Shown here: piece by piece, positions 7,913 through 16,260 of the stretch | Layout of the letters: every line of letters begins with the position of its first letter | How positions within the stretch are numbered: the stretch's first letter is position 1 | From: Fulvivirga maritima | GTDB lineage: Bacteria; Bacteroidota; Bacteroidia; Cytophagales; Cyclobacteriaceae | Length of the DNA: 64,000 nt | Assembly: GCF_021389955.1 (NCBI RefSeq) | Contig: NZ_CP089980.1 | Location: forward strand, 1,115,501 to 1,179,500 | Reading direction: 5' to 3' | Notes under the pieces: generated by a model | What the model was told of the DNA's origin: nothing | Seen by the model: only the letters and a program-made list of their open reading frames with translations | The model's database searches: none | Program-made: the position numbers and the translations under genes

Positions 7913-9142
7913 TTATTGACAGTCAGCCGACAAGGCATCTCCTTCTATATTCCAATTAACTACCAAAATACCTCTTGCTATCTGATTACAGTATTCCAGG
8001 CCATGGGCACTTAAAGTTACACCTGGCAGAACCGTTTGCTCAGACCATCCTTCAAGCGTATCATCATAGTTAGCCACTGAAAGGTTAGCATTATACAGCA
8101 TCGCATTCATATTATTAACTGCTGTGATATCCCAACTTCCTAAACTCTGATCAAAGGAAGAAGCTCCCTGAAACATTCCAGCCATGTTTGTAACACCACC
8201 TACATCCCAGCTGCCTACCTCTTGATTAAAGGAAGTAGCTAAGAAAAACATGAGGCTCATATTTGTAACATTACTCATGTTCCAGTCATTCAAATCACCA
8301 TTAAATAGAGTAGCCTCATAAAATGCCCTGCTCATATTGGTGACATTACTTAAGTTAGGAGTGTCTTCATAGTTACCTACCACATTAGCACACCCATAAA
8401 AAGCACTACTAAAACTTCTCCATGCTATATTACCCCACTGCTCTATAGTCATAAGCTTCTCCGAATTGGCATCTGTTGATTCCTCAAATTTTATTCCCGG
8501 AAAAGAACCTGTTATCTCTACATAATATGTGCCTGCCTCTGCATATTCATGAGTAGCATCATCGTTCACCTCGTCATCGTTAGTTCCATCTCCCCAGTTC
8601 ACATTATAATTAGAAGAAAAATCTGGGTTAACAGGAATAGTAATGCTTTCATTATCTGACTCTGTTTTCCAGGTGGTAACAAAGCCTACAAACTCATTGA
8701 CATCATTAAGCGTAACCACTACTGATACGGTCTGAGACTCCGCTCCTTCAGCTGACACTTCTACCGTAGCATTTAACTCCTGATTGGTTTCATAATCAAA
8801 CAAAGCTACATCAGCCACGAAAAGCTCTCCCGTTTCCTCATCAATAGTAAAAGAACCTTCAGGGTCTTCGGTAGCAATAGCAAAGGCCAATGTGCCTTCA
8901 TTAACTTCGGCAGTTATTGAACCCAGAGAAGCATTTTCTTCAGGGTTTTCATCTATAGTAAGAGAAAAATCGCTGGCAGTAATTACTATTTCCGTCTCTT
9001 CTTCTCCACTTCCTCCTCCGCCATTGCCAGGAGTACCAGGACCAGGAGCAGGCGTTACATCACTGCTGTCATCATCTCCACACGCTGCAAATAAAAAAAT
9101 AAATCCAACGCACAACAGACTTCGAAAATATCTTAAACTCAT
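7913..9142 (-). CDS. Surface lipoprotein with cadherin-like, PKD-like and BspA/DUF285 repeats
   Basis: A 409-residue lipoprotein: signal peptide ending LFAAC (Cys20) followed by GDDDSSD, an acidic stretch that suggests export to the cell surface. A Pro/Gly-rich linker (about 30-48) leads to a cadherin-like repeat (about 50-150; IDENPEENASLGSITAEV, IDEETGELFVAD, FDYET). Next is a PKD-like segment with VNWGDGTNDD and HEYAEAGTYYVEI, then DUF285 repeats (about 255-370) built on NVTNMSxMFxxAxxFNxxLxxWD. DUF285 proteins are surface proteins, often adhesive; no enzyme motif is present. It is transcribed alone with its own terminator. A role in adhesion or ligand binding is inference. Confidence 0.85.
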   Translation of the reverse strand: MSLRYFRSLLCVGFIFLFAACGDDDSSDVTPAPGPGTPGNGGGGSGEEETEIVITASDFSLTIDENPEENASLGSITAEVNEGTLAFAIATEDPEGSFTIDEETGELFVADVALFDYETNQELNATVEVSAEGAESQTVSVVVTLNDVNEFVGFVTTWKTESDNESITIPVNPDFSSNYNVNWGDGTNDDEVNDDATHEYAEAGTYYVEITGSFPGIKFEESTDANSEKLMTIEQWGNIAWRSFSSAFYGCANVVGNYEDTPNLSNVTNMSRAFYEATLFNGDLNDWNMSNVTNMSLMFFLATSFNQEVGSWDVGGVTNMAGMFQGASSFDQSLGSWDITAVNNMNAMLYNANLSVANYDDTLEGWSEQTVLPGVTLSAHGLEYCNQIARGILVVNWNIEGDALSADCQ

Positions 9143-9483
9143 CTTAAAAAATTATTATTTGTAAAAAAATCACATATTCTGTCTCTAAAAAATCTACCAC
9201 CCAACTACAAACAACTTAAATGACGGTGTTTACCCAACTGTCTTCATGCTCGAAGACCATATTAACACCCACTCAAAAGCATGAAATAAGGCCAATGGAA
9301 AACAATTTTACGCCACCTCACTTCTTAATATAATGGAATGAAACTTTTGAATAATCAAATTAACGAAAATCTACCGACCGATGACAAGCCACAATCGACG
9401 AAATGAGTTAATTATCCATAAACGTTCGTCTCATTTTTATTTCGTAAATGATTGATGATCTTTACTATAACTAAAAAAGGCCT
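9143..9483. other. Intergenic region between divergent genes
   Basis: 341 bases with no gene. It should hold the promoters of the DUF285 lipoprotein gene (minus) and the flavoprotein gene (plus), but I found no convincing TTTG/TAnnTTTG pair. Two inverted repeats are visible: TTCATGCT (9243-9250) with AGCATGAA (9278-9285), and AAATGAG (9401-9407) with CTCATTT (9430-9436). Either could be an operator or chance. Confidence 0.5.
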
Positions 9484-10813
9484 ATGAAACATATAGTAAT
9501 TATTGGCAATGGAATATCAGGCATCACTGCTGCCAGGCATATTAGAAAAAAGAAGCGATTTTAGAATCACGGTTATTTCAGCTGAGTCAGAGCATTTTTG
9601 GTCGCGCACTGCCTTAATGTACATTTATATGGGCCACATGAAATATGAACACACTAAACCCTATGAAGATGGGTTTTGGAAGAAAAACGACATAGACTTA
9701 GTGTATGATTGTGTTTCTACCATCAATATTGAAGAAAAAAGCCTACAACTAACCAAAAACAAAAGCCTGACTTATGATGCTTTAATACTTGCCACAGGCT
9801 CGCAGCCCAATACATTTAATTGGCCAGGGCAAGATGCAAAAGGAGTCTGTACTATGGTAAGCTTGCAAGACCTTGAGAACATTCAGAAGCATAGTGCTAA
9901 TATTTCAAAAGCAGTAATAGTAGGCGGAGGGCTCATAGGCGTAGAAATGGCAGAGATGCTGCGTTCAAAATCAATCCACACTACTTTTTTAGTTAGAGAA
10001 AAACGGTTTTGGAATAATACCTTGCCAGAACAAGAGGCTGATTTAGTAGGCCAACATATATTAAAACATGAAGTAGACCTGAGGCTATCCTCGGAGCTTA
10101 ATGAAATAATTACGGATAACCATGGCCAGGTAAAAGGAGTCGTCACCTCAACAGGAGAAACCATTGAGTGTCAATTTGTAGGTATCACTGCGGGAGTACA
10201 CCCCAATATTGACTTGGTTAAAAATACTGATATAAAGACGAACAAAGGCATTTTAGTGAATCAGTTTTTACAAACCAACATCCCTGATGTATATGCCATA
10301 GGCGATTGTGCGGAGCAAACACAACCTACCGCTAACCGTTCAGCTATAGAGCAAGTATGGTATACCGGTAAAATAATGGGTGAAACTGTAGCCCAAACTA
10401 TCTGCGGTTCGCCTAAAGCTTACCAGCCTGGGCCGTGGTATAACTCAGCTAAGTTCTTTGACCTTGAATATCAGACCTACGGCAATGTTCCTAACTCACC
10501 GCAACCCGATGAAAAAAGATTTTATTGGCAACACCCTTCAGGCAGCCATGCCTTGCATTTTTCATTTCAGGCTAAAACCAACATCTTTTTAGGCGTTAAC
10601 TCTATTGGTATAAGACTAAGGCATAATTTGTTTGACAACTGGCTTAGAGAAGAAGCAAGCATACAACATGTGATTAAAAATCTTAAAGCGGCCAATTTTG
10701 ATCCTGAGTTTTTCACTTCACATGAGAAAGAGATTACAGACCTGTTTAATCAACAATATCCTGAGTTAAAAGTGGAATTTTCAAAAAGAAAAAGAATAGC
10801 TGGCATTTTCTAA
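9484..10813 (+). CDS. FAD/NAD(P)-dependent oxidoreductase, apparent frameshift near codon 23
   Basis: The protein begins at ATG 9484 with an FAD-binding motif (HIVIIGNGISGITAARHI), but that frame stops after 26 codons. The homologous sequence continues one frame over (SDFRITVISAESEHFWSRTA). One extra base in or beside the A-run at 9546-9554 explains this; corrected length is about 442 residues. Further features are a second dinucleotide motif (AVIVGGGLIGVEMAEML), a TGSQP motif, and the FAD-domain end VYAIGDCAEQT. This is the class II pyridine-nucleotide oxidoreductase fold without a redox CxxxxC, closer to ferredoxin or nitrite reductase flavoproteins. Only 12 bases separate it from the polyferredoxin gene, so it probably passes electrons from NAD(P)H to that membrane protein or the reverse. 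An internal start at 9509 would lack the FAD motif and is unlikely to work. Confidence 0.8.
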
Positions 10814-10825
10814 ACCAATCAACCT

Positions 10826-12607
10826 ATGCGTATCCTATTGATTCAAAAAACAGGAATGAGCTTATTTATATTGGCCTGCGCCATTTTAATAGCCATGTTA
10901 TTTATAAACAAATATGAGCTCTCTAACTCCCAATTAGAAAAAGCCTTATCTAAAAATGACTATTCCAAAGCTGCCAAATACCTTACTTCCATATTAAACA
11001 AGGAATACACTTCCAGTATCACCTTCAATGCAGACCTTGAAAAGTCACTCGACCGTGCTAACCAAAAAATTAAAAATACATTTAAAATATCCGATAGCAA
11101 TCTGGAACGTAGCATGGCCAGCTTCTCTAATGAAAACATCACCTTTAACAATGACCTCATCAAGCTACCGAATGACAGCATCAATAATTACAAAAAAGAA
11201 AAGCTGCAATCTTATACCAGCTGGATGAACGGGAAAACTTTCGAAACCAAGGCCGCATTAAAAGAAGAGCTACAAGGAACCGTACAAAACATAAACGGAA
11301 GCATTGTTAGCAATCTGGGTTTCGATAATTATAAAATCAACACCTTAAAGCTTTCTATTACGCGAGCGGCTAACAGCACTCCTATTCGCAAAAACCCCAT
11401 GATTTGGCTTTGCCTCACTATTGGGCTGGGCATATTAGGAGCACTGCTTTACATCCTGCCTAAGCTAAGGCTGCTGCCAGGCATTAAAAATGACGGTGTA
11501 TTCCACAGCTCCCACACTAGCAGAGGCTGGCTCGGTTACAGCATAGGCATTGCTCTTATTTTGTTTTACATCCTGCTCTATTGGTACCCCGAATATATGA
11601 CCAACTGGATGCTGATGGTAGATCCGGTCAGCAAAACCTTAAATGGAGGCCCTGCCAGTCAATGGTTTTTCTACGGCTTGTTATACACTCTTGCCATTAT
11701 AGTGATGGGAGTACGAATGTTCATTAAATACAGGCATAGCAAATACCACCTGGCAAGAACAAGCTCTGTTATCTTCTTCCAAACGGCCTTTGCCTTTTTG
11801 ATACCAGAAATACTCATACTACTGCACCAACCCAGCATGGACCTGAAAAATATATGGCCTTTGAACTATACTTTTTTCTTTGATTACAATATTGAAAACC
11901 TGATTAATAGCGGAGGACTGGGACTATTCATGTTAGTTTGGGGCATTGTATTGGTACTCATTGCCGTACCTGTAATTACCTACTTTTATGGCAAAAGATG
12001 GTATTGCTCCTGGGTGTGTGGGTGCGGCGGTCTGGCCGAGACTTTGGGAGACCCTTACAGACAATTATCAGATAAATCTTTGAAGGCCTGGAAAATAGAA
12101 CGGTGGATGGTACATGGCGTCCTTGCCTTTGCAGTTATCATGACCATTGGCACGTTATATACCTATTTTAGCGGAAGCGGTAGTCTCTTAGGATTAGACA
12201 CTTACTATATTCGTTCCGTTTACGGATTCCTCATAGGCTCTGTATTTGCGGGCGTGGTAGGCGTAGGTTTTTACCCTGTAATGGGTAGCAGGGTATGGTG
12301 CCGTTTCGGATGTCCGCTGGCTGCCTACCTCGGAATCATTCAAAGGTTCAAATCTCGATTTAGAATCACCACTAACGGCGGGCAGTGTATTAGCTGTGGT
12401 AACTGCAGCACATACTGTGAAATGGGCATAGATGTACGCTGGTACGCGCAACGAGAGCAGAATATTGTGCGAGCATCTTGTGTGGGCTGTGGCGTTTGTG
12501 CTTCCGTTTGCCCCAGGGGAGTACTAAAACTAGAAAATGATGATCCTGGCAACCGGTTTGAAAAACCCATTGTAATCAGTAAAGAGAAAATTGAAATCAC
12601 TAACTAA
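10826..12607 (+). CDS. Membrane polyferredoxin (NapH/NosR-like) with extracytoplasmic domain
   Basis: A 593-residue membrane protein. One N-terminal membrane segment (about 9-28) is followed by about 160 hydrophilic residues predicted outside the cytoplasm (about 30-190). Then come about six membrane segments (starting about 195, 240, 285, 315, 370, 430 and 465 by eye). Cys motifs near the membrane (WYCSWVCGC and VWCRFGCP) resemble those of NapH/NosR. Two [4Fe-4S] motifs lie at the C-terminus: C521/524/527/531 and C552/555/558/562, the latter followed by Pro. The family moves electrons between the quinone pool or cytoplasmic donors and periplasmic enzymes. Here the N-terminal domain is not the FMN domain of NosR and I do not recognise it. 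The upstream flavoprotein is the likely partner; the terminal acceptor is unknown. Confidence 0.82.
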   Translation: MRILLIQKTGMSLFILACAILIAMLFINKYELSNSQLEKALSKNDYSKAAKYLTSILNKEYTSSITFNADLEKSLDRANQKIKNTFKISDSNLERSMASFSNENITFNNDLIKLPNDSINNYKKEKLQSYTSWMNGKTFETKAALKEELQGTVQNINGSIVSNLGFDNYKINTLKLSITRAANSTPIRKNPMIWLCLTIGLGILGALLYILPKLRLLPGIKNDGVFHSSHTSRGWLGYSIGIALILFYILLYWYPEYMTNWMLMVDPVSKTLNGGPASQWFFYGLLYTLAIIVMGVRMFIKYRHSKYHLARTSSVIFFQTAFAFLIPEILILLHQPSMDLKNIWPLNYTFFFDYNIENLINSGGLGLFMLVWGIVLVLIAVPVITYFYGKRWYCSWVCGCGGLAETLGDPYRQLSDKSLKAWKIERWMVHGVLAFAVIMTIGTLYTYFSGSGSLLGLDTYYIRSVYGFLIGSVFAGVVGVGFYPVMGSRVWCRFGCPLAAYLGIIQRFKSRFRITTNGGQCISCGNCSTYCEMGIDVRWYAQREQNIVRASCVGCGVCASVCPRGVLKLENDDPGNRFEKPIVISKEKIEITN

Positions 12608-12642
12608 AACTGACTTACCTAAAACCAATGCATTAGCATCAG

Positions 12643-14571
12643 CTAATCTTCAGTGAACCGAGGCAATGTAAAAGAGAAAGTGCTGCCTTTTTCCAGCTCA
12701 CTATGCACATGAAACTCTCCATTATTATCCTTAATGAGCTCCTGACAAAGAATCAGGCCCAAGCCACTTCCTTTTTCATTAGAAGTACCAGCCTGACTGT
12801 CTTTATGCCCTAAATCAAATAAACGATCAATATATTCCTGAGACATTCCCACTCCATTATCTATTACTGAAACTTTTACTTTATCACCATAATTAAAAGC
12901 GCGTATCTTAATCTCTCCATCAGGATATGAGAATTTGATGGCATTACCAATAAGGTTTCTGATCACAGTATGAATAGAATTAATATCTGCAAGTGCCATT
13001 AAATCACTCTCACTATAATCTGATAATGTAATTTTTTTTGATGCGGCGGTAAGAGTATAGAGTTCAATATTTTTAGTAATCAAATCATTGATATCTACCT
13101 TAACCAGTTCTAACTTTTGTGTTTTGGTTTGCCTGATGGACCATGCTAAAAGATTATCGAGCAGCTCACTAAGGTTATTTAATGAATGATTGATTTTACC
13201 TCCCATTTGTTGAATATCCTCTTTGGAAAGCATATCTATATTATTCACCAACAGATTAGAAAAGCCTTTGAGAGAATTTAAAGGACTCTTAATATCATGC
13301 GAGATAATAGAAAAAAGCTGATCCTTTCCCTTATTCATTCGCAAAAGATTTTCTTTCTGTAATTGTATTTTAGCGTTTTTAAAGGCTAATACATCCTTCT
13401 TATTTTTATTAGATTGATAGGCCCAATACACTAATAAAAGAATTATAAGCACCAATATAATCACAGAAATGAGGGCATAAGTCAATATGTCTTTTTGCCG
13501 CAAGTTAGCTTGTTGTATCTGTTTATCTTTCTGCAATAACTTTATCTGATTTTCCCGATCTTCAGCATTGTATTGTTGCTTGAGCTCTTCCAGGTGCTGA
13601 TTGTTATTCTCCCTTAATAATGAATCACGAGCATCAGTATTGAGTTTGAGGTAAGCATAAGCCTTTTCATAATCGCCCTGCAACTCTGCAATCCGCATTA
13701 GAGTGTTACTGGCGTTTTCCAAGGCTATGTTGGAGTGTGTTTTTATAGCCAAGTCCAGGGCTACTCTGGCGGTATCATAGGCCTGGTGAAGCTTCCCTGT
13801 TTGCAGGTAAACATTAGCTATGTCCAGCCTATTCTCTATTAAAAAAATATCATTATTAACTTCTATATACAAATTACCCGCTATTCTATAATAGTCTAGC
13901 GCACGATCATACTGCTTATTTTCCTCCATTATTTTACCCAGATTCCCATAAGCAGTTCCTAAATCCTTCTTATCGCCTCTTGCTTGCTTTATTTCTAAAG
14001 ATTTAAGGAAGTATTCTTCTGCCTTTTCCAAATCATCAAAATACTGCAGATAAACTAATCCAATATTATTTAAGGCTTGAGCCTCTCCTTTGAGGTCGTT
14101 GACCTTTTGGAACATATGCAGCGCTTCCGTAAAGTACTGCAATGCTTTTTCCCAATCTCCGGAATAGCCATAGACAATACTAATATCATTAATAGCATTG
14201 CCTATCCGCACACTATCACTCAGCTCCTTGTAAATATTGAGCGACTTAAAAATATATTCCAGCGCAACATCATATTGCCCCTTATCCCTTTTTAAGCGCC
14301 CCAGATTGATGAGGGCATCTCCAAGGCTTTCTTTATGACCTAGTGCTTCGGCTTCATGCAAACATCTTTCAGCATAGTATAAAGCAGAATCAAGATCAGA
14401 ATTCTGATAAGCCATAGACAAACTAATCAAACCTTTGATTTTAACGGTATCATCTGCGTTCAAAATCAAGGCTCTGAGGCTATCCACCTTATGCGCCTGA
14501 CCTTTAGCTGTAAACACGCCTAAAACACAGTACATCAAAATATTAGCTCTCACTAAGAATCTGGGCATCAT
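12643..14571 (-). CDS. TPR sensor histidine kinase
   Basis: A 642-residue protein. It has an N-terminal signal or membrane segment, then about six to seven tetratricopeptide repeats (about 40-320; GNAINDISIVYGYSGDWEKA and AYGNLGKIMEENKQYDRAL are typical units). A coiled coil (about 320-360), a membrane helix (about 361-385) and a kinase core complete it: HisKA with SIISHDIKSPLNS (His about 424) and HATPase with VIDNGVGMS and GSGLGLILC. The TPR part is periplasmic and probably senses a protein or peptide. No receiver domain or response regulator is adjacent, so it is an orphan kinase of a type common in Bacteroidota. It is convergent with the polyferredoxin gene; signal and target are unknown. 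Confidence 0.9.
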   Translation of the reverse strand: MMPRFLVRANILMYCVLGVFTAKGQAHKVDSLRALILNADDTVKIKGLISLSMAYQNSDLDSALYYAERCLHEAEALGHKESLGDALINLGRLKRDKGQYDVALEYIFKSLNIYKELSDSVRIGNAINDISIVYGYSGDWEKALQYFTEALHMFQKVNDLKGEAQALNNIGLVYLQYFDDLEKAEEYFLKSLEIKQARGDKKDLGTAYGNLGKIMEENKQYDRALDYYRIAGNLYIEVNNDIFLIENRLDIANVYLQTGKLHQAYDTARVALDLAIKTHSNIALENASNTLMRIAELQGDYEKAYAYLKLNTDARDSLLRENNNQHLEELKQQYNAEDRENQIKLLQKDKQIQQANLRQKDILTYALISVIILVLIILLLVYWAYQSNKNKKDVLAFKNAKIQLQKENLLRMNKGKDQLFSIISHDIKSPLNSLKGFSNLLVNNIDMLSKEDIQQMGGKINHSLNNLSELLDNLLAWSIRQTKTQKLELVKVDINDLITKNIELYTLTAASKKITLSDYSESDLMALADINSIHTVIRNLIGNAIKFSYPDGEIKIRAFNYGDKVKVSVIDNGVGMSQEYIDRLFDLGHKDSQAGTSNEKGSGLGLILCQELIKDNNGEFHVHSELEKGSTFSFTLPRFTED

Positions 14572-14696
14572 TAATTTACATATTACTAAACAACGGCGGT
14601 AAAAATCATACTTAAATGATTCTTGACAAAAAATATCTCAAGTTTTCATGCTAAAACGATAAAATATTTTTTTTAATACAGCTTTTACCAAAAAAT

Positions 14697-14727
14697 AAAA
14701 GGCTGCCGGGAGTCCGGCAGCCTTTCT
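14697..14727 (-). terminator. Terminator after floA
   Basis: GGCTGCCGG and CCGGCAGCC form a perfect stem around a 4-base loop. Read on the minus strand it is followed by TTTTATTTTTT, 23 bases after the floA stop. Confidence 0.85.
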
Positions 14728-14749
14728 TAGCTTAAGGTTTTATTATCTA

Positions 14750-15754
14750 TTATGATTTATTGCCTTTGTCTTTAGAGCCACTAGAGCTACCGCCTGGTTT
14801 GGCAATAGATTCTCTCATTTCGGTATCCGCTTTGATATTATCCATTTTATAATAATCCATAATACCGAGGTTTCCGGTTCTAAACGCTTCAGCCATTGCT
14901 TTAGGCACATCTGCTTCAGCTTCTATTACTTTGGCTCTAGCTTCTTGAGCTTTCGCTTTCATCTCTTGCTCATGCGCTACCGCCATGGCTCTTCTTTCTT
15001 CAGCTTTAGCTTCAGCCACCTTCAAGTCAGCAGAAGCCTGATCTGTTTGTAGCTTAGCACCAATGTTAGTACCTACATCCACATCAGCAATATCAATGGA
15101 AAGAATTTCAAAAGCCGTACCGGCATCAAGCCCACGCTGCAATACCAGCTTAGATATTTTATCAGGATTTTCCAGCACTTCTTTGTGCGTACCGGCAGAA
15201 CCGATAGAGGTAACAATACCCTCACCCACACGAGCAAGAATAGTATCTTCACCAGCACCACCTACTAACTGCTGAATGTTAGCCCTTACCGTAACCCGTG
15301 CTATAGCTATCAGCTGAATACCATCAGCCGCTACTGCTGCTACTTTAGGAGTGGTAATTACCTTAGGGTTTACTGATATTTGCACCGCTTCAAAAACATC
15401 TCTACCAGCCAAGTCAATAGCTGTAGCTTGCTTGAAAGTAAGGTTTATATTGGCTTTATCTGCTGAAATAAGCGCTTTAATAACCGATGGCACATGTCCA
15501 CCCGCCAGGTAGTGAGTCTCCAGCTCTTTAGTGGTAACGGTAAGACCTGCTTTAGTAGCAGTAATTAGTGAGTTAACCACCACGCCGGGAGGCACCTTTC
15601 TAATTCTCATAAACATAAGCTCGAACAAGCCTACTTTTACATTTGAGAATCGGGCAGTAATCCATAGCCCTACAGGAATAAAATAAAGAAATACGAAAAA
15701 AACGACGATCCCCAGGAAAACAATGAGGACTATGCCGATACCTGATAATTCCAT
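14750..15754 (-). CDS. floA: Flotillin-like protein FloA
   Basis: A 334-residue protein of the FloA (UPF0365/YqfA) family at its usual length. It has an N-terminal membrane hairpin (about 5-28) with no cleaved signal, an SPFH-like region (about 35-200) including [19 protein letters not shown], and a helical Ala/Glu-rich stretch (about 230-280) that oligomerises in flotillins. The tail is Ser/Gly/Lys-rich. FloA scaffolds functional membrane microdomains. It is two bases downstream of an NfeD-type gene, the standard partner arrangement, and ends in a strong terminator. Confidence 0.93.
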   Translation of the reverse strand: MELSGIGIVLIVFLGIVVFFVFLYFIPVGLWITARFSNVKVGLFELMFMRIRKVPPGVVVNSLITATKAGLTVTTKELETHYLAGGHVPSVIKALISADKANINLTFKQATAIDLAGRDVFEAVQISVNPKVITTPKVAAVAADGIQLIAIARVTVRANIQQLVGGAGEDTILARVGEGIVTSIGSAGTHKEVLENPDKISKLVLQRGLDAGTAFEILSIDIADVDVGTNIGAKLQTDQASADLKVAEAKAEERRAMAVAHEQEMKAKAQEARAKVIEAEADVPKAMAEAFRTGNLGIMDYYKMDNIKADTEMRESIAKPGGSSSGSKDKGNKS

Positions 15755-15756
15755 GA

Positions 15757-16227
15757 TTAAGTAATTGGTTCTACAAAAATATTATTAGTACTAATTTTTA
15801 TGATTCTTATTTTGGTACCGCTATCCAGGTAATTACCTAAAGATTTTACTTCAAATAGTCCGTTCGTAAACTCAGCCTTACCTATGGGTTTAAGTGTAGA
15901 TACAGCTACACCTTCATCTCCCACTTTCAATACACTGGTAAGTCCTTCATTTACCTTACTGGAAATAGTATCTTTTAACGAAAATTTTTCCCAGGTACGA
16001 CCTTTAAAACTGAAGTATAATGATACACCTAATAAAATGGAACCACCTGCTGTGAGCCATATGCCCGCATCTACACCAAAGTAGACAAAGCCTAAATAAA
16101 GTCCGAACAAAGCAGCCAAAAAACCAAGAAGACCTACAAAAGTAGTTCCTGGTACGAAAAGGACTTCAACAATAATTAACCCTATTCCTACTATAATAAG
16201 GGCTGTAACAGTAATCCATTCTAACAT
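15757..16227 (-). CDS. NfeD-like membrane protein
   Basis: 156 residues: three to four membrane segments (about 5-80; [20 protein letters not shown] is the characteristic first hairpin), then a small beta-barrel OB-type domain (about 95-156) with [27 protein letters not shown] and IRIIKI. This is the short NfeD form without the ClpP-class protease domain. NfeD proteins work with flotillins, and floA follows after two bases. It is the first gene of the two-gene unit. Confidence 0.88.
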   Translation of the reverse strand: MLEWITVTALIIVGIGLIIVEVLFVPGTTFVGLLGFLAALFGLYLGFVYFGVDAGIWLTAGGSILLGVSLYFSFKGRTWEKFSLKDTISSKVNEGLTSVLKVGDEGVAVSTLKPIGKAEFTNGLFEVKSLGNYLDSGTKIRIIKISTNNIFVEPIT

Positions 16228-16260
16228 AAGAGAGCACTTAGTGCGATAAAAGTAGTAAAA

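Noticed and set aside
9544-9556. Programmed -1 frameshift at the slippery heptamer A AAA AAG in the flavoprotein gene
   Set aside because: The heptamer is in the right phase, but the continuing frame needs a +1 (or -2) shift, not -1, so classic -1 slippage does not give the enzyme.
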